Shown one piece after another: positions 27,508 through 36,979 of a stretch of DNA of 64,000 bases. Position numbers and translations under genes: made by a program. The notes below the pieces were generated by a model, which was not told the origin of the DNA, made no database searches, and saw nothing but the letters and a program-made list of their open reading frames with translations. This DNA comes from an uncultured Luminiphilus sp. (lineage in GTDB: Bacteria > Pseudomonadota > Gammaproteobacteria > Pseudomonadales > Halieaceae). Each line of letters starts with the position of its first letter. The first letter of the stretch is position 1. Location: assembly GCA_943840615.1 (NCBI GenBank), contig CALSVI010000014.1:1-64000 (forward strand), written 5' to 3'.

Positions 27508-28623
27508 TCACGCAGCCACGGTCTGTTCGGTCAAAGCCGATACCAGCCGGTCCTGCCATACAGCCTCACTACCAATCGCCAAGCTCAGCAATTTCGCGCG
27601 CCGATAATAAAAGTGACAGTCAAATTCCCAAGTAAAACCCATACCACCATGGGTTTGAATATTCTCCTCGGCTGCATAAGTCGACGCCTGAATGGCCGCA
27701 ACCCTGGCGGTGGCCGCTGCCAGCGGCAATTCATCGCTCCCTTCCGCCAAGGCCCAGACGCCGTAATAGGCATTACTGCGGGCCAGCGTGTTCTTGACGT
27801 ACATATTGGCCAGCTTGTGCTTGATCGCCTGATAAGACCCGATCGCCCGGCCAAAGGCAAAACGCTGTAGGGCGTAATCTCGCGCCTGAATGAGCGCAGA
27901 CTCAGCCACTCCCAATTGCTCCCATGCAAACAGTACGGCAGCGCCGTCTATTACCCGCTCCCAATCTGCCGGATCCACGGGCGCATCCCCCAATGCCTGA
28001 GCAGCCGCCCGATCAAAAGTGACCGCGCTATGCCCTCGGCTGGTGTCGAAGGTCAGCACCGGCGAAATGGAAACACCCTCCTGCTTCAGAGGCACCAAAC
28101 ACGCTTCAAGTCCTTGATCCGAGCGCGCCAGCACCACTGCCACATCAGCCACTGAAGCATCCGCCACCGGCACTTTGTGACCTGTAATTTGGGAATCCAT
28201 GCGCCGGGTTTCGAGCTGATCCAGTACCAATCGCCCCGCACGTTCCGCCATTGCGACGGTGGCCACGCATTCGCCGCTGGCGAGTTTCGGCAGCCACTCA
28301 GACTTTTGGCTCTCGTTACCGAAGTGACGAATCGCCTCGCTGGCAAGGTATAGGGAGCTGCTAAAAGGGAGAGGCGCCGCACTGCGACCCATTTCTTCAG
28401 CAATGATGGCAAGTTCATAATAGCTCAGGCCCAAACCACCATAGGCCTCGGGAATCACCGTTGCGGTCCACCCCATTTCCGCAACCTTCTTCCACAAACT
28501 GGCATCCCAGTCTTCATTGCTATCCAGCACGGCTCTGACAACCGATGTCGAGCAATGCTCCGTCAAAAATCCACGAGCCTGCTCGCGCAGCAGCTGCTGC
28601 TCTTCAGAAAACTCAAAATTCAT
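27508..28623 (-). CDS. Acyl-CoA dehydrogenase, smaller partner
   Basis: 371 residues. The start at 28623 (MNFEFSEEQQLLREQA) gives the usual N-terminus; an open frame to 28905 overlaps the COQ4 gene. It has the C-terminal QTHGGMGFTWEFDCHFYYRR, in which the Glu of WEFD is the likely catalytic base, as in small FadE subunits (GxGxTWE). The N-terminal half is less conserved, with no strong FAD-contact TSG motif. With the 26290 protein it may form a two-subunit dehydrogenase. Confidence 0.85.
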   Translation of the reverse strand: MNFEFSEEQQLLREQARGFLTEHCSTSVVRAVLDSNEDWDASLWKKVAEMGWTATVIPEAYGGLGLSYYELAIIAEEMGRSAAPLPFSSSLYLASEAIRHFGNESQKSEWLPKLASGECVATVAMAERAGRLVLDQLETRRMDSQITGHKVPVADASVADVAVVLARSDQGLEACLVPLKQEGVSISPVLTFDTSRGHSAVTFDRAAAQALGDAPVDPADWERVIDGAAVLFAWEQLGVAESALIQARDYALQRFAFGRAIGSYQAIKHKLANMYVKNTLARSNAYYGVWALAEGSDELPLAAATARVAAIQASTYAAEENIQTHGGMGFTWEFDCHFYYRRAKLLSLAIGSEAVWQDRLVSALTEQTVAA

Positions 28624-28676
28624 GGTGATGGCCTGGTCAAAGAATCCGTCGTAGGGTAGCAGAAGTACCCAGTGCC

Positions 28677-29459
28677 TTACGTCGCAAAAAGCAACTGCGG
28701 TGCCTGTTCGCAGAGCCTCAGATATCGAGCCGGTGGCGCAAAGCCCATCTCTTCTCGCACAGCGTGAAGCGGCTGCGCTAGCTTCTCTTCCCATTCGATC
28801 TCGGCCATCCATACTGCACCCCGAGCAATGCCCGCACCTTCGTCGATCAGTTGCCTCACATCGAATTGGGGCACCTCGCGTAAATACTTCCACTTGGCGA
28901 TCCAAATAATGAAGTTGATACCCCGGTTAGGGGTTTGGGTGGTCATAAACGAGAGCAGACCGATCTCACCCACCGGATCCCGGCCATAGCCAGTCATCAC
29001 ATGCTGTAGATCGTGGATATCTCGCAAGCGGTCTGCCAGCCACATCTCATCATTCGAAAGCCCGTGATAAATCTCCTCGCGCGAGGCGGTCTCACTGGAA
29101 GCAATCAAGCCATCCGCGGAGAGGTTTTCAGCATGAACAAAATCATAGTAGGCACGGCCCACGCTACCTGCTGGCAAACTCAGCAACCAGGCCCGGTCAT
29201 TGAGCTTGTCCACGATATCCGGCTTTTGAGCGAGCAGTTCGCGGCCGCGATCGATGGTCCGCAGTCGTCTCACCGCCGCGCCGAGGCTATCGCCTTTTAA
29301 CGCTTCGATAATGTGGAAGACCTGAGAGGTATCGTCCGGATTTTTCAGCAGCTCGCGCATGGCACGCCAAGCGGCGATTGGCTTAATCTGGTTTCGTAGC
29401 CAAATCGTTTTCAGGCGTTTGATGTCTTTCTTCATCGTGGCACGGATTGATATTGGCAT
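28677..29459 (-). CDS. COQ4-family protein
   Basis: 260 residues. The central HDLQHVMTGYGRDPVGE is the HDxxH-x11-E metal motif of COQ4, and FMTTQTPNRGINFIIW follows. In eukaryotes COQ4 takes part in ubiquinone synthesis (oxidative decarboxylation at ring C1); bacterial members are usually stand-alone with poorly defined roles. The gene lies upstream of the acyl-CoA dehydrogenase pair, 53 bases away. The ATG at 29459 or at 29435 (MKKDIKRLK) could be the start. Confidence 0.85.
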   Translation of the reverse strand: MPISIRATMKKDIKRLKTIWLRNQIKPIAAWRAMRELLKNPDDTSQVFHIIEALKGDSLGAAVRRLRTIDRGRELLAQKPDIVDKLNDRAWLLSLPAGSVGRAYYDFVHAENLSADGLIASSETASREEIYHGLSNDEMWLADRLRDIHDLQHVMTGYGRDPVGEIGLLSFMTTQTPNRGINFIIWIAKWKYLREVPQFDVRQLIDEGAGIARGAVWMAEIEWEEKLAQPLHAVREEMGFAPPARYLRLCEQAPQLLFAT

Positions 29460-29516
29460 GGTTTGTAAGCAGCGCCCCTCGCTGACCAGGATGCTACGGC
29501 CAGCGCGACCCGACCG

Positions 29517-30851
29517 TCAGGCGACCACCACATACAGAATAGCGGCCACCGTAGCCCCCAATAGCGCATAGGGCAACTGGGTCAGGGCATGTTCATGCGT
29601 TCGACACCCCGCACCCTGCGCTGAAAGCATGGTCGAGTCTGAATAAAAGCAGGCGTGGGAGCCAAAACCACTGGCCGAGAACAGCGCCCCCATCACCAGC
29701 GGGATACTGACATCAAATGTTTGCGCTAACGGCAAAGCAATCGGCATGGTGATCGCGATCACGCCCCAGTTGGAGCCCGTCGTGAAGGCCAACACTGACA
29801 CCGTTAAGAACACGACAACCGGCAGCAGCGCTGCAGTCATGAACGGTGACACGGCGTCGATGACATAGGGCGTCAGTCCCAGTCGATCATTGGCTTCAAC
29901 AAACACAAAGAGTGTCAGTAGCATCGCCAAGACCGGCACCATCGACTTAATGCCGTCCATGCAGGTATCCAATAGTTCTCCCAGTGGCATCACCCGCCAT
30001 AACGCGTAATACACTAGCGTGATCAGGATGCCCGCGATCACGCCCCGCAACAGGTCAATACTCGGAAAGACGGTAAAAAACACCATCGCGATCATGGGAA
30101 AGAAAAATACGCTCATCCCGCCACGCGCTGTCTCTTCAACCGCCAGCGCATCGTCTTCAAAGACACCCAGATCACCCGTCGTCTCTGCCCGCTCCTCTGC
30201 GCGGCGCATCGCGCCCACCAGTGGAATGACGCCCGTGGCCACCAGCGGCACGATCAGGATTGCCGCCATGGGGTAAAACAAATAGGGGATAGACTCGATA
30301 AAGAACGAAAGGCCCTGCCCCTCGGGCGCCGCGCCATTTTGTTCCAGCAGACTCGCAAAGTAAGCACCCCAGCTCGACAGGGGAATCAGCAGACACAGCG
30401 GCGCCGCCGTCGAATCCACCACGTAGGCCAGCATGGCGCGAGAGGTACGAAAGCGGTCTGTTACCGCCTTCATGGTCGCGCCCACGGTCAATGAGTTCAG
30501 ATAATCATCCAGAAAGATCACCAATCCAAGACCCCAGGTAGCGAGGAGCCCACCTCGCTTGGTCTCGATACGGCGCATTAATGCCCTGCCAAAAGCATGG
30601 GAGCCTCCTCCCTTGACGAGCAGCCCAATAAAACCGCCGTACAAACCGCACACGAGCAAAACCCAGGCCACATCCTCGCTCATCAACGTAGCCAGCGTGA
30701 CTTGCGCCATCGCATCTAGAAAGCCGGCTCCCTCCATGATAAAAAAAGCGAATAATGCGCCCGCCAGCACCGACTCAAGCGTGCGGCGGCTCCAGATTGC
30801 CAACGCCAAAACCAACAGCGTGGGGAGTAGTGTGACGAAACCGTAATCCAT
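29517..30851 (-). CDS. NhaC-family Na+/H+ antiporter
   Basis: 444 residues with about eleven to twelve hydrophobic helices. FLDDYLNSLTVGATMK holds the Asp pair characteristic of NhaC-type Na+/H+ antiporters, and FTTGSNWGVIAITMPIA, a further family motif, is near the C-terminus. Such proteins export Na+ using the proton gradient, as expected in marine cells; amino-acid or lactate-linked exchange is possible for relatives. It is divergent from the HAD-PlsC gene. Confidence 0.88.
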   Translation of the reverse strand: MDYGFVTLLPTLLVLALAIWSRRTLESVLAGALFAFFIMEGAGFLDAMAQVTLATLMSEDVAWVLLVCGLYGGFIGLLVKGGGSHAFGRALMRRIETKRGGLLATWGLGLVIFLDDYLNSLTVGATMKAVTDRFRTSRAMLAYVVDSTAAPLCLLIPLSSWGAYFASLLEQNGAAPEGQGLSFFIESIPYLFYPMAAILIVPLVATGVIPLVGAMRRAEERAETTGDLGVFEDDALAVEETARGGMSVFFFPMIAMVFFTVFPSIDLLRGVIAGILITLVYYALWRVMPLGELLDTCMDGIKSMVPVLAMLLTLFVFVEANDRLGLTPYVIDAVSPFMTAALLPVVVFLTVSVLAFTTGSNWGVIAITMPIALPLAQTFDVSIPLVMGALFSASGFGSHACFYSDSTMLSAQGAGCRTHEHALTQLPYALLGATVAAILYVVVA

Positions 30852-31023
30852 CGTGCGGCGGACCTCTTTCCACTCATCGAGGGGGCGCCCTCGGACTCAA
30901 AAAAATGCCTCAAAAGCCGCGCTCAGAGGCCCAGGTTGTGGGGTTTTTACGCTTGGAGGTGTCACCGGCGGGCGTGTAAGGTGTGACGTTCCGTTGACTA
31001 GAATACGCGAAGTCGAGTTTGTC

Positions 31024-32679
31024 GTGCCACTTTCCACGCTTTTAGAGAATATTGCGTCTGCCGAACAAGGCCCCAAGACCTGTGCGGTATTCGACTTTGA
31101 CGGGACCATCATCTCGGGCTACTCGGCGACTGCTTTTTTAAAAGATCAAATTGCCCGAGGCGAAATTTCTCCGGCTGACCTGGTCCAACTGACGCAGGCC
31201 GCGACGCGCTTTGGGTTAGGATCACTGGGCTTCTCCGCACTCATGACCGTTCACGCCCAATATTTGGCCGGACGTTCCGAGTCCGAATACATTGCCAACA
31301 GCGAGCGTCTGTTCCGCAGGGCCATCGCCAAACTGATTTATCCCGAGGCGCGGCAACTCATTGAGGCACACCGGGCGGCGGGTCATAGTATTGCCATCAT
31401 CAGCTCAGCCACGCCGTATCAAGTGATGCCCGCAGCAAAAGATCTTGGGATTGAAGACGTCTACGCCACGGATCTTGAGGTCGTCGATGGGCAATTTACC
31501 GGGGGCGTGATCAAGCCGACTTGCTTTGGTGTCGGCAAGGTCGACGCAGCGCAACGGTTTGCAGAAAAACAAGACAGCAGCCTGGGAAATTGTTTTTTCT
31601 ATAGCGACAGCACAGACGATATCGAGCTGTTAGAGGCGGCGAGCCGACCCGTGGTACTGAACGGCAGTCGCGAACTTCGTGTGATCGCGCGTGAAAAAGG
31701 CTGGTCAATCGCCGATTTCTCGAGCCGCGGTAACGCGTCGACCAGTCAGGTCGTTCGCTCTCTGGCCGCCACCGGCTCTCTGGTGGGAAGTTTTATAATG
31801 GGTTTACCACTGTATGCCTTAAGCGGGTCCTCCCGGGACTCCGTCAACTTTTCAATTTCGTTATTTGCCGATACCGCCAGTGCTTTGATCGGTCTTGATC
31901 TGGATGTCAGAGGGCGCGAGCACCTTTGGAAACGCCGCCCCGCTATTTTTATGTTCAATCATCAAAGCAACGCGGACATGCTAATTATGGCCAGCCTGGT
32001 GAGACGGGACATCGTTGGCGTGGGAAAACGCGAGCTCAAGAATTTGCCTGTCATTGGCCCCCTCATGGGCGCTTCCGGCGTTGTCTTTATTGACCGCAGT
32101 GATCGCAAAGCAGCGATTGAGACGATGAAACCACTCGTGCATGCGATGCAGGAAGAGGGGAAAAGTCTTGTGATTGCTCCCGAGGGAACGCGTGCTCCCA
32201 CTCGCAAGTTAGGCGCCTTCAAAAAAGGCGGCTTTCACGTTGCCATTCAGTCGGGCATCCCGATTGTGCCGGTGGTCATTCACAACTCCGGCGATATCTC
32301 GCCAAAAGGGGACCGGATCTTTCGCAGTGGCACAGTGCAGGTAGACGTCTTGCCGGCCATGGACACCACCAGCTGGTCTATCGAGACCATCGACGAACAC
32401 ATTGCAGCAGTGCGCAATCTATTTCTGCACACCCTAGGGCAACCCGAGCTCACCGTGGCAGAGACAACCGCATTGCGGCGCGACACCCCAGATGATCTTA
32501 AACCCGAGGTCCGTGGGCAACGCAAAAACGCTGCTCAGCCGCAATCGGCTGCGGAATCCTCAGAAAATCGCGCCAATCTGCGCGGGCGTGCTCGCGGCCG
32601 GCGCGCCAACGCTAAGCGTGCGCCGTCGACTAATCCACAAAATGGTGTCGACCACGAGGCTCCGGCCACGAGGCACTGA
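31024..32679 (+). CDS. HAD-IB phosphatase fused to a PlsC-type acyltransferase
   Basis: 551 residues from the GTG at 31024. The first 210 or so form a HAD-IB hydrolase (AVFDFDGTI around residue 24, SDSTDDIELL later), like SerB. The rest is a 1-acylglycerol-3-phosphate acyltransferase with NHQSNADML (HX4D, about 312) and APEGTR (about 387). The last 70 residues are Arg/Ala-rich and look disordered. It probably acylates lysophosphatidic acid while the HAD part removes a phosphate from an unknown substrate. The open frame runs back to an ATG at 30853, but the added residues are basic and unlike the family, so GTG is chosen. It directly precedes plsB. Confidence 0.85.
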   Translation: MPLSTLLENIASAEQGPKTCAVFDFDGTIISGYSATAFLKDQIARGEISPADLVQLTQAATRFGLGSLGFSALMTVHAQYLAGRSESEYIANSERLFRRAIAKLIYPEARQLIEAHRAAGHSIAIISSATPYQVMPAAKDLGIEDVYATDLEVVDGQFTGGVIKPTCFGVGKVDAAQRFAEKQDSSLGNCFFYSDSTDDIELLEAASRPVVLNGSRELRVIAREKGWSIADFSSRGNASTSQVVRSLAATGSLVGSFIMGLPLYALSGSSRDSVNFSISLFADTASALIGLDLDVRGREHLWKRRPAIFMFNHQSNADMLIMASLVRRDIVGVGKRELKNLPVIGPLMGASGVVFIDRSDRKAAIETMKPLVHAMQEEGKSLVIAPEGTRAPTRKLGAFKKGGFHVAIQSGIPIVPVVIHNSGDISPKGDRIFRSGTVQVDVLPAMDTTSWSIETIDEHIAAVRNLFLHTLGQPELTVAETTALRRDTPDDLKPEVRGQRKNAAQPQSAAESSENRANLRGRARGRRANAKRAPSTNPQNGVDHEAPATRH

Positions 32680-35037
32680 GTGGAGATAGCTGCCTCGTTG
32701 CAGGCTCAGCTCGTCAACAACCCCTGGCCACATAACGCTGCCAAGGTCATTTTTTTGCTCGATACCGCGCAACGCTTCGAGCGACAATTGCTCCAACAGT
32801 GGATTGCGCAGCACAACGACCACAACGTTGACAACGCTATCGTGACGCTCGACCTACGAGATGACCGTAAGACCCCCAACGTTGAGACACTGACTCAAGC
32901 ACTAGAGCTGCACCCGCAGTCAATCGTGGCGCCGCTCCGAATATCCTGGCTTCAAGCCGAGCGGGCGCCTGACGCCGGGCCGCGACTGCGTGACGTATTA
33001 CGTGGCAAGGAGCGCAGACCACCGGGCTGGCTCGCTGATCGCGTGGCTCGCCTGAATCCTGAGCGCCTCCATCTCACCATCGGAGAGCCCGGATCGACCG
33101 CGGAGCTTGCTCAGCGTTTTGTAAACAAAACCGGGCTCTCCCCTTTGGCTCAACCCGAAGACTTTGCGGTCTTTGTAGTACGGCAGGCGGCGGTGGTGCT
33201 CGATATTGCCGAACGCCAACTGATCGGCGGTCGCTATAAAGTGCCGCGCTACGTGCGCCAAAGCATTCGCAGCAATCGCACTTTCAAGGCGGGTCTGCTG
33301 GCCATCGCGAACGATACCGAGCAACCCTCCAAAGCCGTCAGGGCAGAAGCCGGCGAGTACCTGCGGGAAATGATCTCGATTCCCACACGTTTTTGGCTCG
33401 ATGTGTGGGCCAAGCTCTGCGCGATCTGCTTGGGGCTCGGATACGACAAAGCGCTGGAGTATGACCCCGCCGACGTAGAGCGCATTCGCGGTATTGTTCG
33501 CCAGTATCCGTCAGCGTTGCTGTGGACACACAAAACGTATATCGATGGCTTCGTAGTGCCGAAGATTCTTTTCGACAATGACTTTCCAATGCCGCATTTT
33601 TTTGGCGGCGCCAATTTAAATATTCCGATTCTTGGGTTCTTCCTGAGGCGAGCAGGCGGTATTTTTATCCGCCGCAGTTTTCAAGATAACGAGGTGTATA
33701 AACTGAGCCTCAAGCAGTACATCGGTTATCTGATGGAGAAACGTTTTCCGATGACGTGGTCCTTTGAAGGTACGCGCTCGCGGCTGGGCAAACTCATGCC
33801 CCCGAAGTATGGATTACTGAAGTACGTCCTGGAGGGCGCCCACCACGCCGACTCGAGAGACATTCATATCATTCCCGTCTCCGTTTCCTACGACTTGGTG
33901 CGCGATGCGGAGGAGTACGCCCGGGAACAGTCAGGGATGCCAAAAGCGCCTGAATCCGTGGGCTGGATGGTGCGCTATCTCAAGAGTCTTGCTCGCCCGA
34001 TGGGCCGGATACACGTCGATTTTGGTGAGCCGGTGCGACTCGCTTCAGCACCAGATCCGGACGATGAACTGGCGATTTCAAAAATTGCGTTCCAGGTGGC
34101 GGTAGAGGCAAATCGTGTCACCCCGGCGACTTTCCCAGCGGTGGTATCGACTGCCTTGTTGGGTGCATTTCCGCGGGCCTTAACCGAACCGGAAATTATT
34201 CGGGAAGTGTCGGTGATAACCGAGTGGGCGACGACGAGAGAGGTCAGATTATCTCCGGACTTCAATCTGAACTTTGCAGAAGATATGGCCGGCTTACTGG
34301 AGAACATGATCAAGGAGGGCATCATCACCCGCTTCGAGGGCGGCCCTGAGACAGTGTATGGAATCGCCGAGGGGCAAGCGCCGATTGCCAGTTTCTATCG
34401 CAATACTATTGTTCACTTTTTTCTGACCCGCGCCGTCGCAGAGTTAGCGCTACTGTCGGTCAGTGAGCGCACCGATGAGGGCGACACTCTGGAGCAGTTC
34501 TGGGGCGAGGTTCGGGAACTTCGCGACCTGTTCAAGTTTGAATTCTTCTACCCCGATACACAGATATTCGAGGGCCAGATCGATGCCGAATTGAGCCGCG
34601 ACGAACCCAATTGGCAAGCGCTACTCGCCGATGGCTCTGACAATGCTCGATTAATCATGAATCGCCTATCGCCGAAACTGGGCCACGTAGCCCTGACCAT
34701 TTTCGCTGAGGCCTATAGCCTCGGCACTGACATTCTGATGCGCTACCCGAATGAAGAGGCCATGGATGAGGAGGCCTTCATCGACCGGTGCATGAGCTAC
34801 GGCAAGCAGGCATACTTGCAACGCCGAATCAGTAGCGAGGCCTCGATTGGAAAGTTGCTCTTTGCCAACGCGTGGAAAATGTTGACGAGTCGTGGGCTGG
34901 TCGAGTCTCAGCAGGGTCTAGCCGACCAGGCGGAGGCGCTGAATCGCCTGATCAGACGGCTCGAGGTTATCAGAGCACTCAGCATCGCCGATCGGGGCGC
35001 GAGTACGCTTCGGGATGTTGCCCGTGAAACCCTATAA
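32680..35037 (+). CDS. plsB: Glycerol-3-phosphate 1-O-acyltransferase PlsB
   Basis: 785 residues, the usual length for PlsB. The catalytic HKTYIDGF (HX4D) lies near residue 284 and AGGIFIRRSF, SFEGTRSRLGK and HIIPVSVSYD follow as in the family's motifs II-IV. It moves an acyl chain from acyl-ACP or acyl-CoA onto the sn-1 position of glycerol-3-phosphate at the inner membrane. The GTG start follows the previous stop directly and the end overlaps gpsA by 23 bases, so the three genes are coupled: supply, first and second acylation of glycerol-3-phosphate. Confidence 0.95.
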   Translation: MEIAASLQAQLVNNPWPHNAAKVIFLLDTAQRFERQLLQQWIAQHNDHNVDNAIVTLDLRDDRKTPNVETLTQALELHPQSIVAPLRISWLQAERAPDAGPRLRDVLRGKERRPPGWLADRVARLNPERLHLTIGEPGSTAELAQRFVNKTGLSPLAQPEDFAVFVVRQAAVVLDIAERQLIGGRYKVPRYVRQSIRSNRTFKAGLLAIANDTEQPSKAVRAEAGEYLREMISIPTRFWLDVWAKLCAICLGLGYDKALEYDPADVERIRGIVRQYPSALLWTHKTYIDGFVVPKILFDNDFPMPHFFGGANLNIPILGFFLRRAGGIFIRRSFQDNEVYKLSLKQYIGYLMEKRFPMTWSFEGTRSRLGKLMPPKYGLLKYVLEGAHHADSRDIHIIPVSVSYDLVRDAEEYAREQSGMPKAPESVGWMVRYLKSLARPMGRIHVDFGEPVRLASAPDPDDELAISKIAFQVAVEANRVTPATFPAVVSTALLGAFPRALTEPEIIREVSVITEWATTREVRLSPDFNLNFAEDMAGLLENMIKEGIITRFEGGPETVYGIAEGQAPIASFYRNTIVHFFLTRAVAELALLSVSERTDEGDTLEQFWGEVRELRDLFKFEFFYPDTQIFEGQIDAELSRDEPNWQALLADGSDNARLIMNRLSPKLGHVALTIFAEAYSLGTDILMRYPNEEAMDEEAFIDRCMSYGKQAYLQRRISSEASIGKLLFANAWKMLTSRGLVESQQGLADQAEALNRLIRRLEVIRALSIADRGASTLRDVARETL

Positions 35038-36028
35038 GATCGCCGTACTAGGCGGAGGCTCGTGGGGCACCACCACCGCTTCCGTGATCAGCCGTCAATG
35101 TCACGCCGTGCTGTGGGCGCGTGATCCGAAAATGGTCGAAGAGATTAATCAAGCGCACACCAATACCCGCTACTTGGGTGACGCTGCGCTACACCAAAAA
35201 CTGACCGCGTCAACGGACATTCAAGCCACGGTGCATCAAGCCGACGCGGTTTTGATCGCCGTGCCGAGCAGCCATTTTCGCGAAGTGCTAGCAAGCACGC
35301 TTCCTGATTTACCCCAGGGCATACCCGTTATCAGCTTAAGCAAAGGGCTCGAAAAGGGTAGCCGGATGCGGATGACTGAAATCATTCGCGACGTGGCGCC
35401 CGGGCGTATCCCGGGGGTCCTGACGGGTCCCAATCTCGCTCGCGAAATTGTCGCCGGGCAGGCCGCGGCCAGTGTTTTGGCGCTTGAGGAGCACAAGGCC
35501 GCGCTCGCGCTGCAACCTGTGCTGAATAGCGGCCTTTTCCGGGTCTACACCAATCAGGACGTGATTGGTTGCGAGCTTGGGGGCGTTCTGAAAAACATCA
35601 TCGCCATTGCAGTCGGCATGGGTGACGGCTTGGGAGCGGGCGATAATACCCGTGCCGCACTGATTACCCGCGGGCTGGCCGAAATGAGCCGACTGGGCGT
35701 TGCTCTAGGGGGTAAGGTCGAGACATTCTCGGGTCTCGCGGGCATGGGGGACATGATCGCCACCTGCACCAGCCCACAAAGTCGGAACCGGCATGTGGGT
35801 ATGGAGCTGGCGAAAGGCCTTTCTATCGAGCACATCATCGACCGCATGCATATGGTCGCAGAGGGTGTGAAAAGCGCGCCAACGGTAATCGAGCTGGCCA
35901 ACGAAAAGAATATCAGCTTGCCGATCAGTGAGGACGTCTACCGCGTGATCACCGGAGAATCGAATGCCCGCGGGGTATATCGCGGCTTGCTCCGTGTCAC
36001 GGCGGGCGCGGAGTCGGAGCCCGGCTGA
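35015..36028 (+). CDS. gpsA: NAD(P)-dependent glycerol-3-phosphate dehydrogenase GpsA
   Basis: 337 residues. The N-terminal Rossmann motif is AVLGGGSWGTT, and GPNLAREIVAGQ and ELGGVLKNIIAIAVGM contain the substrate-binding and catalytic Lys regions. It reduces dihydroxyacetone phosphate to sn-glycerol-3-phosphate, the substrate of the upstream plsB. The ATG at 35015 lies inside the end of plsB, with a GTG at 35024 as an alternative. A strong hairpin sits at its stop codon. Confidence 0.95.
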   Translation: MLPVKPYKIAVLGGGSWGTTTASVISRQCHAVLWARDPKMVEEINQAHTNTRYLGDAALHQKLTASTDIQATVHQADAVLIAVPSSHFREVLASTLPDLPQGIPVISLSKGLEKGSRMRMTEIIRDVAPGRIPGVLTGPNLAREIVAGQAAASVLALEEHKAALALQPVLNSGLFRVYTNQDVIGCELGGVLKNIIAIAVGMGDGLGAGDNTRAALITRGLAEMSRLGVALGGKVETFSGLAGMGDMIATCTSPQSRNRHVGMELAKGLSIEHIIDRMHMVAEGVKSAPTVIELANEKNISLPISEDVYRVITGESNARGVYRGLLRVTAGAESEPG

Positions 36029-36055
36029 AGCTTGTGTGACGCACTCACACAAGCT
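36029..36055 (+). terminator. Perfect 11-pair hairpin at the gpsA stop
   Basis: AGCTTGTGTGA, a CGCAC loop and TCACACAAGCT begin immediately after the TGA. There is no T tract, so it may protect the 3' end or work with Rho, not as a standard intrinsic terminator. Confidence 0.5.
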
Positions 36056-36133
36056 GATTGTGAGAAATGCCATGGCGGGGAGGGCCGGTTTTGACTAGTC
36101 TTTTTTTGGTTGAGAAGACAAAAGGTTCCGGTT

Positions 36134-36970
36134 ATGTATGAGTCTGGAGTACGACGGTTTCTGCAGCGCCTGACGACTGCCTTAGTGCTGGTCGCCATCA
36201 CCGGATGTGCAACCAGCCCGACCGGTCGGAGCCAGTTCATTTTAATTTCTCCGGACGCGGCAATCATCGAGTCTGAGGCGGCGTATTTGGATACCGTGCG
36301 GCAGCTCGATGATGAAGACAAGCTGGTAAACGATCCATTGACCGTAGCGCGAGTGGCCAGAATCACCGGTCGGCTTGTGTCCGCGGCGATTACCGAGTTT
36401 CCGGAGAGTGCAGACTGGAAGTGGAGCGTCGCCATTGTGGATGACCCGGAAACGGTCAATGCCTGGTGCATGGCAGGCGGTCGCATGGCCGTCTACACAG
36501 GGTTATTCGATCAGCTCGAGCTGACCGACGACGAATTTGCCCAAATTATGGGCCATGAAATTTCTCATGCGCTTGCCAACCACACGGCCGAGCGGATGTC
36601 TCGCGCCATGGCGACTACGCTGGGTATTGCTGTGATCGGTGCCGCCTCGGATAACAGTGGCGCTGCCATGGCAGGCACGGCCCTCGTCGCCAACTTAGCG
36701 CTGACGCTGCCTAACAGTCGTGAAGCCGAAAACGAGGCCGATATCATGGGCATGGTGCTGGCAACCGAGGCGGGCTTTGATCCCGAGGCCGCGGTAACGC
36801 TGTGGCAGAAAATGGGGGATCTCAATGACGAGCGACCCGCCGAGTTTTTAAGCACACACCCGGCACCGGAAAATCGGCAGGCGGCGCTCAACGGCATGAT
36901 TCCGGAGATGCTGAAAGTGAACCCGAGCCGCACTAAGTCACCCATTCATCCGGTGACCGTGGTGCGGTAA
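36134..36970 (+). CDS. M48-family metalloprotease lipoprotein
   Basis: 278 residues with a lipoprotein signal (VLVAITGC, lipidated Cys25). The zinc site HEISHALANH begins near residue 140, and the third ligand is expected in NSREAENEADIMG. FLSTHPAPENRQAAL is the conserved end of the domain. It resembles BepA/LoiP-type periplasmic peptidases, which degrade or fold outer-membrane proteins. The start at 36134 is chosen since the longer frame from 36110 adds unrelated residues before the signal. Confidence 0.9.
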   Translation: MYESGVRRFLQRLTTALVLVAITGCATSPTGRSQFILISPDAAIIESEAAYLDTVRQLDDEDKLVNDPLTVARVARITGRLVSAAITEFPESADWKWSVAIVDDPETVNAWCMAGGRMAVYTGLFDQLELTDDEFAQIMGHEISHALANHTAERMSRAMATTLGIAVIGAASDNSGAAMAGTALVANLALTLPNSREAENEADIMGMVLATEAGFDPEAAVTLWQKMGDLNDERPAEFLSTHPAPENRQAALNGMIPEMLKVNPSRTKSPIHPVTVVR

Positions 36971-36979
36971 TGCCCCCCG

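Noticed and set aside
30853-31023. Long N-terminal extension of the HAD-PlsC fusion
   Set aside because: The added residues are basic, unlike the family, and lie in the likely promoter region.
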